From Setophaga petechia (lineage: Eukaryota > Chordata > Aves > Passeriformes > Parulidae), in NCBI GenBank assembly GCA_024362935.1, contig JANCRA010000060.1, positions 560,501 to 624,500 of the forward strand: a stretch of 64,000 nucleotides of DNA, in the 5' to 3' direction. Position 1 is the first letter of the stretch, and each line of letters begins with the position of its first letter. Position numbers and translations under genes: made by a program. The notes beneath the pieces were generated by a model, which was not told where the DNA came from, did no database searches, and was given only the letters and a program-made list of their open reading frames with translations. Of the stretch, positions 10,071 through 23,981 are shown in pieces.

Positions 10071-12358
10071 GACAAGTTTCTTTTTCTTCTTACAGAACAC
10101 ACTGCAGCCCTCTGTGCAACTTCTAGAACACGATAGGAGATGTTTAGTGAGCAGGAAGGTTTTCTCCTTGCGAGACAGAGGGATAAAGCTATTTGCTTAG
10201 ATGTAGGTGACAAGAAACACTTACTGCAGTGCACTGAAAATGTAACTGCTACACAGCACTGCGATTGTGTTACCAGCCTGCAAAGTGCTAGAAAACAGTA
10301 CTTTCCCACTCTCTTGCCTTTCCCTTCACATTAATACTTGAAAGGAAGGCATCTTAGACAACTTTCTCTTTCTTGCTGCAAAACACACTGCAGCCCTCTG
10401 TGCAACTTCTAGAACACGATAGGAAATGTTTAGTGAGCAGGAAGGTTTTCTCCTTGCGAGACATAGTGAAAAAGCTATTTGCTTAGATGTAGGTGACAAG
10501 AAACACTTACTGCAGTGCACTGAAAAGCTAACTGCTACACAGCACTGCGATTGTGTTAGCAGCCTGCAAAGTGCTAGAAAACAGTACTTTCCCACTCTCT
10601 TGCCTTTCCCTTCACATTATTACTTGAAAGGAAGGCATCTTAGACAACTTTCTTTTTCTTGTGTCAAAAAACTCTGCAGCCCTCTCTGCAACATCTACAA
10701 CACGATGGAAGTTGTTTAGTGAGCAGGAAGGTTTTCTCCTTGCGAGACATAGTGAAAAAGCTTTTTGCTTAGATGTAGGTGACAAGAAACACTTACTGCA
10801 GTGCACTGAACAGCTAACTGCTACACAGCACTAGGACTGTGTTAGCAGCGTGCAAAGTGCTAGAAAACAGTACTTTCCCACTCTCTTGCCTTTCCCTTCA
10901 CATTAATACTTGAAAGGAAGGCATCTTAGACAACTTTCTTTTTCTTGCTGCAAAACACACTGCAGCCCTCTGTGCAACTTCTAGAACACGATAGGAAATG
11001 TTTAGTGAGCAAGAAGGTTTTCTCCTTGCTAGACAGAGGGATAAAGCTATTTGCATAGATGTAGGTGACAAGAAACACTTACTGCAGTGCACTGAGCAGC
11101 TAACTGCTACACAGCACTAGGATTGTGTTAGCAGCTTGCAAAGTGCTAGAAAACAGTACTTTCCCACTCTCTTGCCTTTCCCTTCACATTAATACTTGAA
11201 AGCAAGGCGTCTTAGACAACTTTCTTTTACATTTTGCAAAACACACTGCAGCCCTCTGTGCAACTTCTACAACACGATGGAAGTTGTTTAGTGAGAAGCA
11301 ACGTTTTCCCCTTGCGAGACAAAGTTAAAAAGCTATTTGCTCAGATGTAGGTATCAAGAAACACTTACTGCAGTGCACTGACAAGCTAATTGCTACACAG
11401 CGCTGCGATTGTGTTAGCAGCTTGCAAAGTGCTAGAAAACAGTACTTTTCCACTCTCTTGCCTTTCCCTTCACATTAATACTTGAAAGGAAGGCGTCTTA
11501 GACAACTTTCTTTTTCTTGTTACAGAACACACTGCAACCCTCTGTGCAACTTCTAGAACACGATAGGAGATGTTTAGTGAGCAAGAAGGTTTTCTCCTTG
11601 CTAGACAGAGGGATAAAGCTTTTTGCTTAGATGTAGGTGACAAGAAACACTTACTGCAGTGCACTGAAAAGCTAACTGCTACACAGCACTGCGATTGTGT
11701 TAGCAGCCTGCAAAGTGCTAGAAAACAGTACTTTCCCACTCTCCTGCCTTTCCCTTCACATTATTACTTGAAAGGAAGGCATCTTAGACAACTTTCTTTT
11801 TCTTGTGTAAAAAAACTCTGCAGCCCTCTCTGCAGCATCTACAACACGATGGAAGTTGTTTAGTGAGCAGGAAGGTTTTCTCCTTGCGAGACATTGTGAA
11901 AAAGCTTTTTCCTTAGATGTAGGTGACAAGAAACACTTACTGCAGTGCACTGAACAGCTAACTGCTACACAGCACTAGGATTGTGTTAGCAGCTTGCAAA
12001 GTGCTAGAAAACAGTACTTTCCCACTCTCTTGCCTTTCCCTTCACATTAATACTTGAAAGGAAGGCGTCTTAGACAACTTTCTTTTACATTTTGCAAAAC
12101 ACACTGCAGCCCTCTGTGCAACTTCTACATCACGATGGAAGTTGTTTAGTGAGCAGCAGCGTTTTCCCCTTGCGAGACAAAGTGAAAAAGCTATTTGCTC
12201 AGATGTAGGTATCAAGAAACACTTACTGCCGTGCACTGACAAGCTAATTGCTACACAGCACTGCGATTGTGTTAGCAGCTCTCAAAGTGCTAGAAAACAG
12301 TACTTTCCCACTCTCTTGCCTTTCCCTTCACATTAATACTTGAAAGGAAGGCGTCTTA
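10071..12358. repeat. Eight canonical monomers between D-blocks 3 and 4
   Basis: Exactly 8 x 286 bp. Contains e-type monomers (GACAGAGGGATAAAG), d-type monomers (including TTGTGTAAAAAAACTC near 11802) and two c-type monomers. The last one, just before the D-block, has TCTACATCACG and CTGCCGTGCAC. That terminal monomer is shared with the units preceding D-blocks 7, 9, 11, 12, 14 and 15. Confidence 0.93.
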
Positions 12359-13945
12359 GACAACTTTCTTTTTCTTGCTGCAAAACAGTCTGCAGCCCTC
12401 TGTGCAACCTGTACAGCACGATGGAAGTTGCTTAATGAGCAGGAACATTTTCTCCTAGTGAGAGATAGTGAAAAAGCTTTTTGCTTAGATGTAGGTTACC
12501 ACAGGCAGTTACTGCAGTGCACTTCAAAGCTAATAGATGCACAACACTGGGATTGTGTGCCCAGCTTGCAAAGTGATAGAAAACAGTACCTTTCCACTCT
12601 TCCTGCCTTTTCCATGCACATTACTATTCGAATGGAAAGAATTTTAGACAACTTTCTTTGGCTTCTTGCAAAACACTCTGCACACCTGCCTGCAATCTCT
12701 AGAAGTCGATGGGAGATATTTTCTGAACTGGCTCAGTTTCTCTTTGCAAGACATGGGGAAAAAGCAATTTGCTTAGATATAGGTGAAAAGAGGCACCTAC
12801 TACAGTGCACTGCAAGCTAATTGCTGCACAACACGCAGATTGTGTAAGCAGGTTGCAAACTGATAGAAAACAGTACCTCTCCCTTCTCCTGCCTTTTCTA
12901 TTCACATTTCTATTTGAATGCAAGGCGTTTTAGACAACTTTCTTTTGCTTCTTGCAAAACACTCTGCACACCTGCCTGCAATCTCTAGAACTCGATGGGA
13001 GATGTTTTCTGAACTGGCTCAGTTTCTCCTTGCGAGACATGGGGAAAAAGCAATTTGCTTAGATGCAGGTGAAAAGAGGCACCTACTACAGTGCACTGAA
13101 AAACTAATTGCTGCACAACTCTGGGATTGTGTAAGCAGCTTACAAACAGATAGAAAACAGCACCTTTCCACTCTCCTGCCTTTTCCATTGGCATTACTAT
13201 TCGAATGGCAGCAGTTTTGGACAACTTTCTTTTGCTTCTTGCAAAACACTCTGCACACCTCCGTGCAACTTCTAGAAAAAATGAGAGTTGTTTTCTGAAC
13301 TGGTACAGTTTCTCCTGAAGAGATATAATGCAAACGCTATTGGCTTAGATGTAGTAACAATAGGCAATTATTACAGTGCACTGCAAAGTCAATCGTAGTA
13401 TAACACTGGGATTGTGTGTCCAGCTTGCAAACTGGTAGAAAACAGTACCTATCCGCTCTCCTGCATTTTCCCTTTCCAGGAACATTCGAATTGATGGCTT
13501 TTTTGGACAAGTTACTTTTTCTTGTTGCAAAACCCTCTGCAGACCTGCCTGCAACCTCTAGAGCACGATGGGAGGTTTTTTGTGAACAGACACAGTTTCT
13601 CCTGGCGAGACATAATGAAAAAGCTTTTTGCTAAGGTGTAGCCGGCAGGAGACGCTAAAGACCAGGAGACGGAGCACTGTGCCTTTAAGCGCCGCTTCCG
13701 GGTGTCTGTCGGCCGTAGCTGTTCTCCGGAGCACGCCGCGATCTGCGTAACGACACCAGATTCTTCGCGCCAAGAAGCGTCTTCTCCTTCTCCGGAAAAC
13801 AGAGACTGCGGCAGCTTCTGAACGGCGAACTACGAAGCGGCACAAAACTGGGATTGGGTAAGCAGCTTTCAAAGTGATAAAAAACAGTACTTTCCCACTC
13901 TCTTGCCTTTCCCTTCACAATAATACTTGAAAGGAAGGCGTCTTA
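12359..13945. repeat. D-block 4
   Basis: Standard block; CGCTATTGG in D5. It pairs with D-block 7 at an offset of 11,623 bp, that is 11,337 plus one extra monomer. Confidence 0.93.
13642..13840 (+). promoter_or_regulatory. CpG-rich module 4, promoter-like
   Basis: Has the ATCTGCGTAAC variant, which gives one more GC step than ATCTCCGTAAC, and the intact E2F-like palindrome. Confidence 0.5.
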
Positions 13946-15947
13946 GACAAGTTTCTTTTTCTTCTTACAGAACACACTGCAGCCCTCTGTGCAACTTCTA
14001 GAACACGATAGGAAATGTTTAGTGAGCAGGAAGGTTTTCTCCTTGCGAGACATAGTGAAAAAGCTATTTGCTTAGATGTAGGTGACAAGAAACACTTACT
14101 GCAGTGCACTGAAAATGTAACTGCTACACAGCACTGCGATTGTGTTACCAGCCTGCAAAGTGCTAGAAAACAGTACTTTCCCACTCACTTGCCTTTCCCT
14201 TCACATTAATACTTGAAAGGAAGGCATCTTAGACAACTTTCTTTTTCTTGCTGCAAAACACACTGCAGCCCTCTGTGCAACTTCTAGAACACGATAGGAA
14301 ATGTTTAGTGAGCAGGAAGGTTTTCTCCTTGCGAGACATAGTGAAAAAGCTATTTGCTTAAATGTAGGTGACAAGAAACACTTACTGCAGTGCACTGAAA
14401 AGCTAATTGCTACACAGAACTGGGATTGTGTTAGCAGCTTGCAAAGTGCTAGAAAACAGTACTTTCCCACTCTCTTGCCTTTCCCTTCACATTAATACTT
14501 GAAAGGAAGGCGTCTTAGACAACTTTCTTTTTCTTGTTACAGAACACACTGCAGCCCTCTGTGCAACTTCTAGAACACGATAGGAGATGTTTAGTGAGCA
14601 AGAAGGTTTTCTCCTTGCGAGACATAGTGAAAAAGCTATTTGCTTAGATGTAGGTGACAAGAAACACTTACTGCAGTGCACTGAAAAGCTAACTGCTACA
14701 CAGCACTGCGATTGTGTTAGCAGCCTGCAAAGTGCTAGAAAACAGTACTTTCCCACTCTCTTGCCTTTCCCTTCACATTAATACTTGAAAGGAAGGCATC
14801 TTAGACAACTTTCTTTTTCTTGTGTCAAAAAACTCTGCAGCCCTCTCTGCAACATCTACAACACGATGGAAGTTGCTTAGTGAGAAGCAATGTTTTCCCC
14901 TTGCGAGACAAAGTGAAAAAGCTATTTGCTCAGATGTAGGTATCAAGAAACACTTACTGCAGTGCACTGACCAGCTAATTGCTACACAGCACTGCGATTG
15001 TGTTAGCAGCTTGCAAAGTGATAGAAAACTGTATTTTCCCACTCTCTTGCCTTTCCCTTCACATTAATACTTGAAAGGAAGGCGTCTTAGACAACTTTCT
15101 TTTTCTTGTTACAGAACACACTGTAGCCCTCTGTGAAACTTCTAGAACACGATAAGAGATGTTTAGTGAGCAAGAAGGTTTTCTCCTTGCGAGACATAGT
15201 GAAAAAGCTATTTGCTTAGTTGTAGGTGACAAGAAACACTTACTGCAGTGCACTGAAAAGCTAACTGCTACACAGCACTGCGATTGTGTTAGCAGCCTGC
15301 AAAGTGCTAGAAAACAGTACTTTCCAACTCTCTTGCCTTTCCCTTCACATTAATACTTGAATGGAAGGCATCTTAGACAACTTTCTTTTTCTTGTTACAG
15401 AACACACTGCAGCCCTCTGTGCAACTTCTAGAACACGATAGGATATGTTTAGTGAGCAAGAAGGTTTTCTCCTTGCGAGACATAGTGAAAAAGCTATTTG
15501 CTTAGATGTAGGTGAGAAGAAACACTTACTGCAGTGCACTGAAAAACTAACTGCTACACAGCTCTGCGATTGTGTTAGCAGCCTGCAAAGTGCTAGAAAA
15601 CAGTACTTTCCCACTCTCTTGCCTTTCCCTTCACATTAATACTTGAAAGGAAGGCGTCTTAGACAACTTTGTTTTTCTTGCTGCAAAACACACTGCAGCC
15701 CTCTGTGCAACTTCTAGAACACGATAGGAAATGTTTAGTGAGCAGGAAGGTTTTCTCCTTGCGAGACATAGTGAAAAAGCTTTTTGCTTAGATGTAGGTG
15801 ACAAGAAACACTTACTGCAGTGCACTGAAAAACTAACTGCTACACAGCTCTGCGATTGTGTTAGCAGCCTGCAAAGTGCTAGAAAACAGTACTTTCCCAC
15901 TCTCTTGCCTTTCCCTTCACATTAATACTTGAAAGGAAGGCGTCTTA
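13946..15947. repeat. Seven canonical monomers between D-blocks 4 and 5
   Basis: Exactly 7 x 286 bp. The second has GCTTAAATGTAG, shared with the monomer after D-block 7. The d/c chimeric monomer near 14804 starts the right copy of the 11.34-kb duplication; it matches the monomer near 3465. Confidence 0.93.
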
Positions 15948-17534
15948 GACAACTTTCTTTTTCTTGCTGCAAAACAGTCTGCAGCCCTCTGTGCAACCTG
16001 TACAGCACGATGGAAGTTGCTTAATGAGCAGGAACATTTTCTCCTAGTGAGAGATAGTGAAAAAGCTTTTTGCTTAGATGTAGGTTACCACAGGCAGTTA
16101 CTGCAGTGCACTTCAAAGCTAATAGATGCACAACACTGGGATTGTGTGCCCAGCTTGCAAAGTGATAGAAAACAGTACCTTTCCACTCTTCCTGCCTTTT
16201 CCATGCACATTACTATTCGAATGGAAAGAATTTTAGACAACTTTCTTTGGCTTCTTGCAAAACACTCTGCACACCTGCCTGCAATCTCTAGAAGTCGATG
16301 GGAGATATTTTCTGAACTGGCTCAGTTTCTCTTTGCAAGACATGGGGAAAAAGCAATTTGCTTAGATATAGGTGAAAAGAGGCACCTACTACAGTGCACT
16401 GCAAGCTAATTGCTGCACAACACGCAGATTGTGTAAGCAGGTTGCAAACTGATAGAAAACAGTACCTCTCCCTTCTCCTGCCTTTTCTATTCACATTTCT
16501 ATTTGAATGCAAGGCGTTTTAGACAACTTTCTTTTGCTTCTTGCAAAACACTCTGCACACCTGCCTGCAATCTCTAGAACTCGATGGGAGATGTTTTCTG
16601 AACTGGCTCAGTTTCTCCTTGCGAGACATGGGGAAAAAGCAATTTGCTTAGATGCAGGTGAAAAGAGGCACCTACTACAGTGCACTGAAAAACTAATTGC
16701 TGCACAACTCTGGGATTGTGTAAGCAGCTTACAAACAGATAGAAAACAGCACCTTTCCACTCTCCTGCCTTTTCCATTGGCATTACTATTCGAATGGCAG
16801 CAGTTTTGGACAACTTTCTTTTGCTTCTTGCAAAACACTCTGCACACCTCCGTGCAACTTCTAGAAAAAATGAGAGTTGTTTTCTGAACTGGTACAGTTT
16901 CTCCTGAAGAGATATAATGCAAACGCTATTGGCTTAGATGTAGTAACAATAGGCAATTATTACAGTGCACTGCAAAGTCAATCGTAGTATAACACTGGGA
17001 TTGTGTGTCCAGCTTGCAAACTGGTAGAAAACAGTACCTATCCGCTCTCCTGCATTTTCCCTTTCCAGGAACATTCGAATTGATGGCTTTTTTGGACAAG
17101 TTACTTTTTCTTGTTGCAAAACCCTCTGCAGACCTGCCTGCAACCTCTAGAGCACGATGGGAGGTTTTTTGTGAACAGACACAGTTTCTCCTGGCGAGAC
17201 ATAATGAAAAAGCTTTTTGCTAAGGTGTAGCCGGCAGGAGACGCTAAAGACCAGGAGACGGAGCACTGTGCCTTTAAGCGCCGCTTCCGGGTGTCTGTCG
17301 GCCGTAGCTGTTCTCCGGAGCACGCCGCGATCTCCGTAACGACACCAGATTCTCCGCGCCAAGAAGCGTCTTCTCCTTCTCCGGAAAACAGAGACTGCGG
17401 CAGCTTCTGAACGGCGAACTACGAAGCGGCACAAAACTGGGATTGGGTAAGCAGCTTTCAAAGTGATAAAAAACAGTACTTTCCCACTCTCTTGCCTTTC
17501 CCTTCACAATAATACTTGAAAGGAAGGCGTCTTA
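15948..17534. repeat. D-block 5
   Basis: Near-identical partner of D-block 2 at an offset of 11,339 bp; CGCTATTGG in D5. Confidence 0.93.
17231..17429 (+). promoter_or_regulatory. CpG-rich module 5, promoter-like
   Basis: Carries the same GATTCTCCGCGCC variant as module 2, which supports the 11.34-kb duplication as a unit. Confidence 0.5.
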
Positions 17535-19820
17535 GACAAGTTTCTTTTTCTTCTTACAGAACACACTGCAGCCCTCTGTGCAACTTCTAGAACACGATAG
17601 GAGATGTTTAGTGAGCAAGAAGGTTTTCTCCTTGCTAGACAGAGGCATAAAGCTATTTGCTTAGATGTAGGTGACAAGAAACACTTACTGCAGTGCACTG
17701 AAAATGTAACTGCTACACAGCACTGCGATTGTGTTACCAGCCTGCAAAGTGCTAGAAAACAGTACTTTCCCACTCTCTTGCCTTTCCCTTCACATTAATA
17801 CTTGAAAGGAAGGCATCTTAGACAACTTTCTTTTTCTTGCTGCAAAACACACTGCAGCCCTCTGTGCAACTTCTAGAACACGATAGGAGATGTTTAGTGA
17901 GCAAGAAGGTTTTCTCCTTGCGAGACATAGTGAAAAAGCTATTTGCTTAGATGTAGGTGACAAGAAACACTTACTGCAGTGCACTGAAAAGCTAACTGCT
18001 ACACAGCACTAGGATTGTGTTAGCAGCTTGCAAAGTGCTAGAAAACAGTACTTTCCCACTCTCTTGCCTTTCCCTTCACATTAATACTTGAAAGGAAGGC
18101 ATCTTAGACAACTTTCTTTTTCTTGTTACAGAACACACTGCAGCCCTCTGTGCAACTTCTACAACACGATGGAAGTTGTTTAGTGAGCAGGAAGGTTTTC
18201 TCCTTGCGAGACATAGTGAAAAAGCTATTTGCTTAGATGTAGGTGACAAGAAACACTTACTGCAGTGCACTGAAAAGCTAATTGCTACACAGAACTGGGA
18301 TTGTGTTAGCAGCTTGCAAAGTGCTAGAAAACAGTACTTTCCCACTCTCTTGCCTTTCCCTTCACATTAATACTTGAAAGGAAGGCATCTTAGACAACTT
18401 TCTTTTTCTTGCTGCAAAACACACTGCAGCCCTCTGTGCAAGTTCTAGAACACGAAAGGAAATGTTTAGTGAGCAGGAAGGTTTTCTCCTTGCGAGACAT
18501 AGTGAAAAAGCTATTTGCTTAGATGTAGGTGACAAGAAACACTTACTGCAGTGCAGTAACAAGTTAATTGGGACCCAGCACTGGGATTGTGTTAGCAGCT
18601 CTCAAAGTGATAGAAAACAGTACTTTCCCACTCTTGCCTTTCCCTTCACATTAATACTTGAAAGGAAGGCGTCTTAGACAACTTTCTTTTTCTTGTTACA
18701 GAACACACTGCAGCCCTCTGTGCAACTTCTAGAACACGATAGGAGATGTTTAGTGAGCAAGAAGGTTTTCTCCTTGCGAGACATAGTGAAAAAGCTATTT
18801 GCTTAGATGTAGGTGACAAGAAACACTTACTGCAGTGCACTGAAAAGCTAACTGCTACACAGCACTGCGATTGTGTTAGCAGCCTGCAAAGTGCTAGAAA
18901 ACAGTACTTTCCCACTCTCCTGCCTTTCCCTTCACATTATTACTTGAAAGGAAGGCATCTTAGACAACTTTCTTTTTCTTGTGTCAAAAAACTCTGCAGC
19001 CCTCTCTGCAACATCTACAACACAATGGAAGTTGTTGGGTGAGCAGGAAGGTTTTCTCCTTGCGAGACATAGTGAAAAAGCTATTTGCTTTGATGTAGGT
19101 GACAAGAAACACTTACTGCAGTGCACTGAAAAGCTAATTGCTACACAGAACTGGGATTGTGTTAGCAGCTTGCAAAGTGCTAGAAAACAGTACTTTCCCA
19201 CTCTCTTGCCTTTCCCTTCACATTAATACTTGAAAGGAAGGCGTCTTAGACAACTTTCTTTTTCTTGCTGCAAAACACACTGCAGCCCTCTGTGCAACTT
19301 CTAGAACACGATAGGAAATGTTTAGTGAGCAGGAAGGTTTTCTCCTTGCGAGACATAGTGAAAAAGCTTTTTGCTTAGATATAGGTGACAAGAAACACTT
19401 ACTGCAGTGCACTGAACAACTAATTGCTACACAGAACTGGGATTGTGTTAGCAGCTTGCAAAGTGCTAGAAAACAGTACTTTCCCACTCTCTTGCCTTTC
19501 CCTTCACATTAATACTTGAAAGGAAGGCATCTTAGACAACTTTGTTTTTCTTGCTGCAAAACACACTGCAGCCCTCGGTGCAACTTCTAGAACACGATAG
19601 GAAATGTTTAGTGAGCAGGAAGGTTTTCTCCTTGCGAGACATAGTGAAAAAGCTATTTCCTTAGATGTAGGTGACAAGAAACACTTACTGCAGTGCACTG
19701 AAAAACTAACTGCTACACAGCTCTGCGATTGTGTTAGCAGCCTGCAAAGTGCTAGAAAACAGTACTTTCCCACTCTCTTGCCTTTCCCTTCACATTAATA
19801 CTTGAAAGGAAGGCGTCTTA
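17535..19820. repeat. Eight canonical monomers, one with a 2-bp deletion, between D-blocks 5 and 6
   Basis: 2,286 bp, two less than 8 x 286. The missing two bases lie in the CACTCTCTTGCC motif, which reads CACTCTTGCC near 18630. The f-type and d-type monomers match those of 6196-8483 in order. Confidence 0.93.
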
Positions 19821-21407
19821 GACAACTTTCTTTTTCTTGCTGCAAAACAGTCTGCAGCCCTCTGTGCAACCTGTACAGCACGATGGAAGTTGCTTAATGA
19901 GCAGGAACATTTTCTCCTAGTGAGAGATAGTGAAAAAGCTTTTTGCTTAGATGTAGGTTACCACAGGCAGTTACTGCAGTGCACTTCAAAGCTAATAGAT
20001 GCACAAGACTGGGATTGTGTGCCCAGCTTGCAAAGTGATAGAAAACAGTACCTTTCCACTCTTCCTGCCTTTTCCATGCACATTACTATTCGAATGGAAA
20101 GAATTTTAGACAACTTTCTTTGGCTTCTTGCAAAACACTCTGCACACCTGCCTGCAATCTCTAGAAGTCGATGGGAGATATTTTCTGAACTGGCTCAGTT
20201 TCTCTTTGCAAGACATGGGGAAAAAGCAATTTGCTTAGATATAGGTGAAAAGAGGCACCTACTACAGTGCACTGCAAGCTAATTGCTGCACAACACGCAG
20301 ATTGTGTAAGCAGGTTGCAAACTGATAGAAAACAGTACCTCTCCCTTCTCCTGCCTTTTCTATTCACATTTCTATTTGAATGCAAGGCGTTTTAGACAAC
20401 TTTCTTTTGCTTCTTGCAAAACACTCTGCACACCTGCCTGCAATCTCTAGAACTCGATGGGAGATGTTTTCTGAACTGGCTCAGTTTCTCCTTGCGAGAC
20501 ATGGGGAAAAAGCAATTTGCTTAGATGCAGGTGAAAAGAGGCACCTACTACAGTGCACTGAAAAACTAATTGCTGCACAACTCTGGGATTGTGTAAGCAG
20601 CTTACAAACAGATAGAAAACAGCACCTTTCCACTCTCCTGCCTTTTCCATTGGCATTACTATTCGAATGGCAGCAGTTTTGGACAACTTTCTTTTGCTTC
20701 TTGCAAAACACTCTGCACACCTCCGTGCAACTTCTAGAAAAAATGAGAGTTGTTTTCTGAACTGGTACAGTTTCTCCTGAAGAGATATAATGCAAACGCT
20801 ATTGGCTTAGATGTAGTAACAATAGGCAATTATTACAGTGCACTGCAAAGTCAATCATAGTATAACACTGGGATTGTGTGTCCAGCTTGCAAACTGGTAG
20901 AAAACAGTACCTATCCGCTCTCCTGCATTTTCCCTTTCCAGGAACATTCGAATTGATGGCTTTTTTGGACAAGTTACTTTTTCTTGTTGCAAAACCCTCT
21001 GCAGACCTGCCTGCAACCTCTAGAGCACGATGGGAGGTTTTTTGTGAACAGACACAGTTTCTCCTGGCGAGACATAATGAAAAAGCTTTTTGCTAAGGTG
21101 TAGCCGGCAGGAGACGCTAAAGACCAGGAGACGGAGCACTGTGCCTTTAAGCGCCGCTTCCGGGTGTCTGTCGGCCGTAGCTGTTCTCCGGAGCACGCCG
21201 CGATCTCCGTAACGACACCAGATTCTTCGCGCCAAGAAGCGTCTTATCCTTCTCCGGAAAACAGAGACTGCGGCAGCTTCTGAACGGCGAACTACGAAGC
21301 GGCAAAAAACTGGGATTGGGTAAGCAGCTTTCAAAGTGATAAAAAACAGTACTTTCCCACTCTCTTGCCTTTCCCTTCACAATAATACTTGAAAGGAAGG
21401 CGTCTTA
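19821..21407. repeat. D-block 6
   Basis: Partner of D-block 3. Private changes include CACAAGACTGGG in D1 and TCAATCATAG in D5. Confidence 0.93.
21104..21302 (+). promoter_or_regulatory. CpG-rich module 6, promoter-like
   Basis: Has private changes GCGTCTTATCC (others GCGTCTTCTCC) and GCGGCAAAAAACTGG at its right edge. The ETS-type and E2F-like motifs are kept. Confidence 0.5.
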
Positions 21408-23981
21408 GACAAGTTTCTTTTTCTTCTTACAGAACACACTGCAGCCCTCTGTGCAACTTCTAGAACACGATAGGAGATGTTTAGTGAGCAGGAAGGTTTT
21501 CTCCTTGCGAGACAGAGGGATAAAGCTATTTGCTTAGATGTAGGTGACAAGAAACACTTACTGCAGTGCACTGAAAATGTAACTGCTACACAGCACTGCG
21601 ATTGTGTTACCAGCCTGCAAAGTGCTAGAAAACAGTACTTTCCCACTCTCTTGCCTTTCCCTTCACATTAATACTTGAAAGGAAGGCATCTTAGACAACT
21701 TTCTCTTTCTTGCTGCAAAACACACTGCAGCCCTCTGTGCAACTTCTAGAACACGATAGGAAATGTTTAGTGAGCAGGAAGGTTTTCTCCTTGCGAGACA
21801 TAGTGAAAAAGCTATTTGCTTAGATGTAGGTGACAAGAAACACTTACTGCAGTGCACTGAAAAGCTAACTGCTACACAGCACTGCGATTGTGTTAGCAGC
21901 CTGCAAAGTGCTAGAAAACAGTACTTTCCCACTCTCTTGCCTTTCCCTTCACATTATTACTTGAAAGGAAGGCATCTTAGACAACTTTCTTTTTCTTGTG
22001 TCAAAAAACTCTGCAGCCCTCTCTGCAACATCTACAACACGATGGAAGTTGTTTAGTGAGCAGGAAGGTTTTCTCCTTGCGAGACATAGTGAAAAAGCTT
22101 TTTGCTTAGATGTAGGTGACAAGAAACACTTACTGCAGTGCACTGAACAGCTAACTGCTACACAGCACTAGGACTGTGTTAGCAGCGTGCAAAGTGCTAG
22201 AAAACAGTACTTTCCCACTCTCTTGCCTTTCCCTTCACATTAATACTTGAAAGGAAGGCATCTTAGACAACTTTCTTTTTCTTGCTGCAAAACACACTGC
22301 AGCCCTCTGTGCAACTTCTAGAACACGATAGGAAATGTTTAGTGAGCAGGAAGGTTTTCTCCTTGCGAGACATAGTGAAAAAGCTTTTTGCTTAGATGTA
22401 GGTGACAAGAAACACTTACTGCAGTGCACTGCGCAGCTAACTGCTACACAGCACTAGGATTGTGTTAGCAGCTTGCAAAGTGCTAGAAAACAGTACTTTC
22501 CCACTCTCTTGCCTTTCCCTTCACATTAATACTTGAAAGGAAGGCGTCTTAGACAACTTTCTTTTTCTTGTTACAGAACACACTGCAACCCTCTGTGCAA
22601 GTTCTAGAACACGATAGGAGATGTTTAGTGAGCAAGAAGGTTTTCTCCTTGCTAGACAGAGGGATAAAGCTATTTGCATAGATGTAGGTGACAAGAAACA
22701 CTTACTGCAGTGCACTGAGCAGCTAACTGCTACACAGCACTAGGATTGTGTTAGCAGCTTGCAAAGTGCTAGAAAACAGTACTTTCCCACTCTCTTGCCT
22801 TTCCCTTCACATTAATACTTGAAAGCAAGGCGTCTTAGACAACTTTCTTTTACATTTTGCAAAACACACTGCAGCCCTCTGTGCAACTTCTACAACACGA
22901 TGGAAGTTGTTTAGTGAGAAGCAACGTTTTCCCCTTGCGAGACAAAGTGAAAAAGCTATTTGCTCAGATGTAGGTATCAAGAAACACTTACTGCAGTGCA
23001 CTGACAAGCTAATTGCTACACAGCGCTGCGATTGTGTTAGCAGCTTGCAAAGTGCTAGAAAACAGTACTTTTCCACTCTCTTGCCTTTCCCTTCACATTA
23101 ATACTTGAAAGGAAGGCGTCTTAGACAACTTTCTTTTTCTTGTTACAGAACACACTGCAACCCTCTGTGCAACTTCTAGAACACGATAGGAGATGTTTAG
23201 TGAGCAAGAAGGTTTTCTCCTTGCTAGACAGAGGGATAAAGCTTTTTGCTTAGATGTAGGTGACAAGAAACACTTACTGCAGTGCACTGAAAAGCTAACT
23301 GCTACACAGCACTGCGATTGTGTTAGCAGCCTGCAAAGTGCTAGAAAACAGTACTTTCCCACTCTCCTGCCTTTCCCTTCACATTATTACTTGAAAGGAA
23401 GGCATCTTAGACAACTTTCTTTTTCTTGTGTAAAAAAACTCTGCAGCCCTCTCTGCAGCATCTACAACACGATGGAAGTTGTTTAGTGAGCAGGAAGGTT
23501 TTCTCCTTGCGAGACATTGTGAAAAAGCTTTTTCCTTAGATGTAGGTGACAAGAAACACTTACTGCAGTGCACTGAACAGCTAACTGCTACACAGCACTA
23601 GGATTGTGTTAGCAGCTTGCAAAGTGCTAGAAAACAGTACTTTCCCACTCTCTTGCCTTTCCCTTCACATTAATACTTGAAAGGAAGGCGTCTTAGACAA
23701 CTTTCTTTTACATTTTGCAAAACACACTGCAGCCCTCTGTGCAACTTCTACATCACGATGGAAGTTGTTTAGTGAGCAGCAACGTTTTCCCCTTGCGAGA
23801 CAAAGTGAAAAAGCTATTTGCTCAGATGTAGGTATCAAGAAACACTTACTGCCGTGCACTGACAAGCTAATTGCTACACAGCACTGCGATTGTGTTAGCA
23901 GCTCTCAAAGTGCTAGAAAACAGTACTTTCCCACTCTCTTGCCTTTCCCTTCACATTAATACTTGAAAGGAAGGCGTCTTA
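21408..23981. repeat. Nine canonical monomers between D-blocks 6 and 7
   Basis: Exactly 9 x 286 bp. It matches the eight monomers at 10071-12358 with one more a-type monomer near 22267-22550, which has ACTGCGCAGC. This is a clean gain or loss of one monomer between the two copies of the 11.34-kb duplication. Confidence 0.93.
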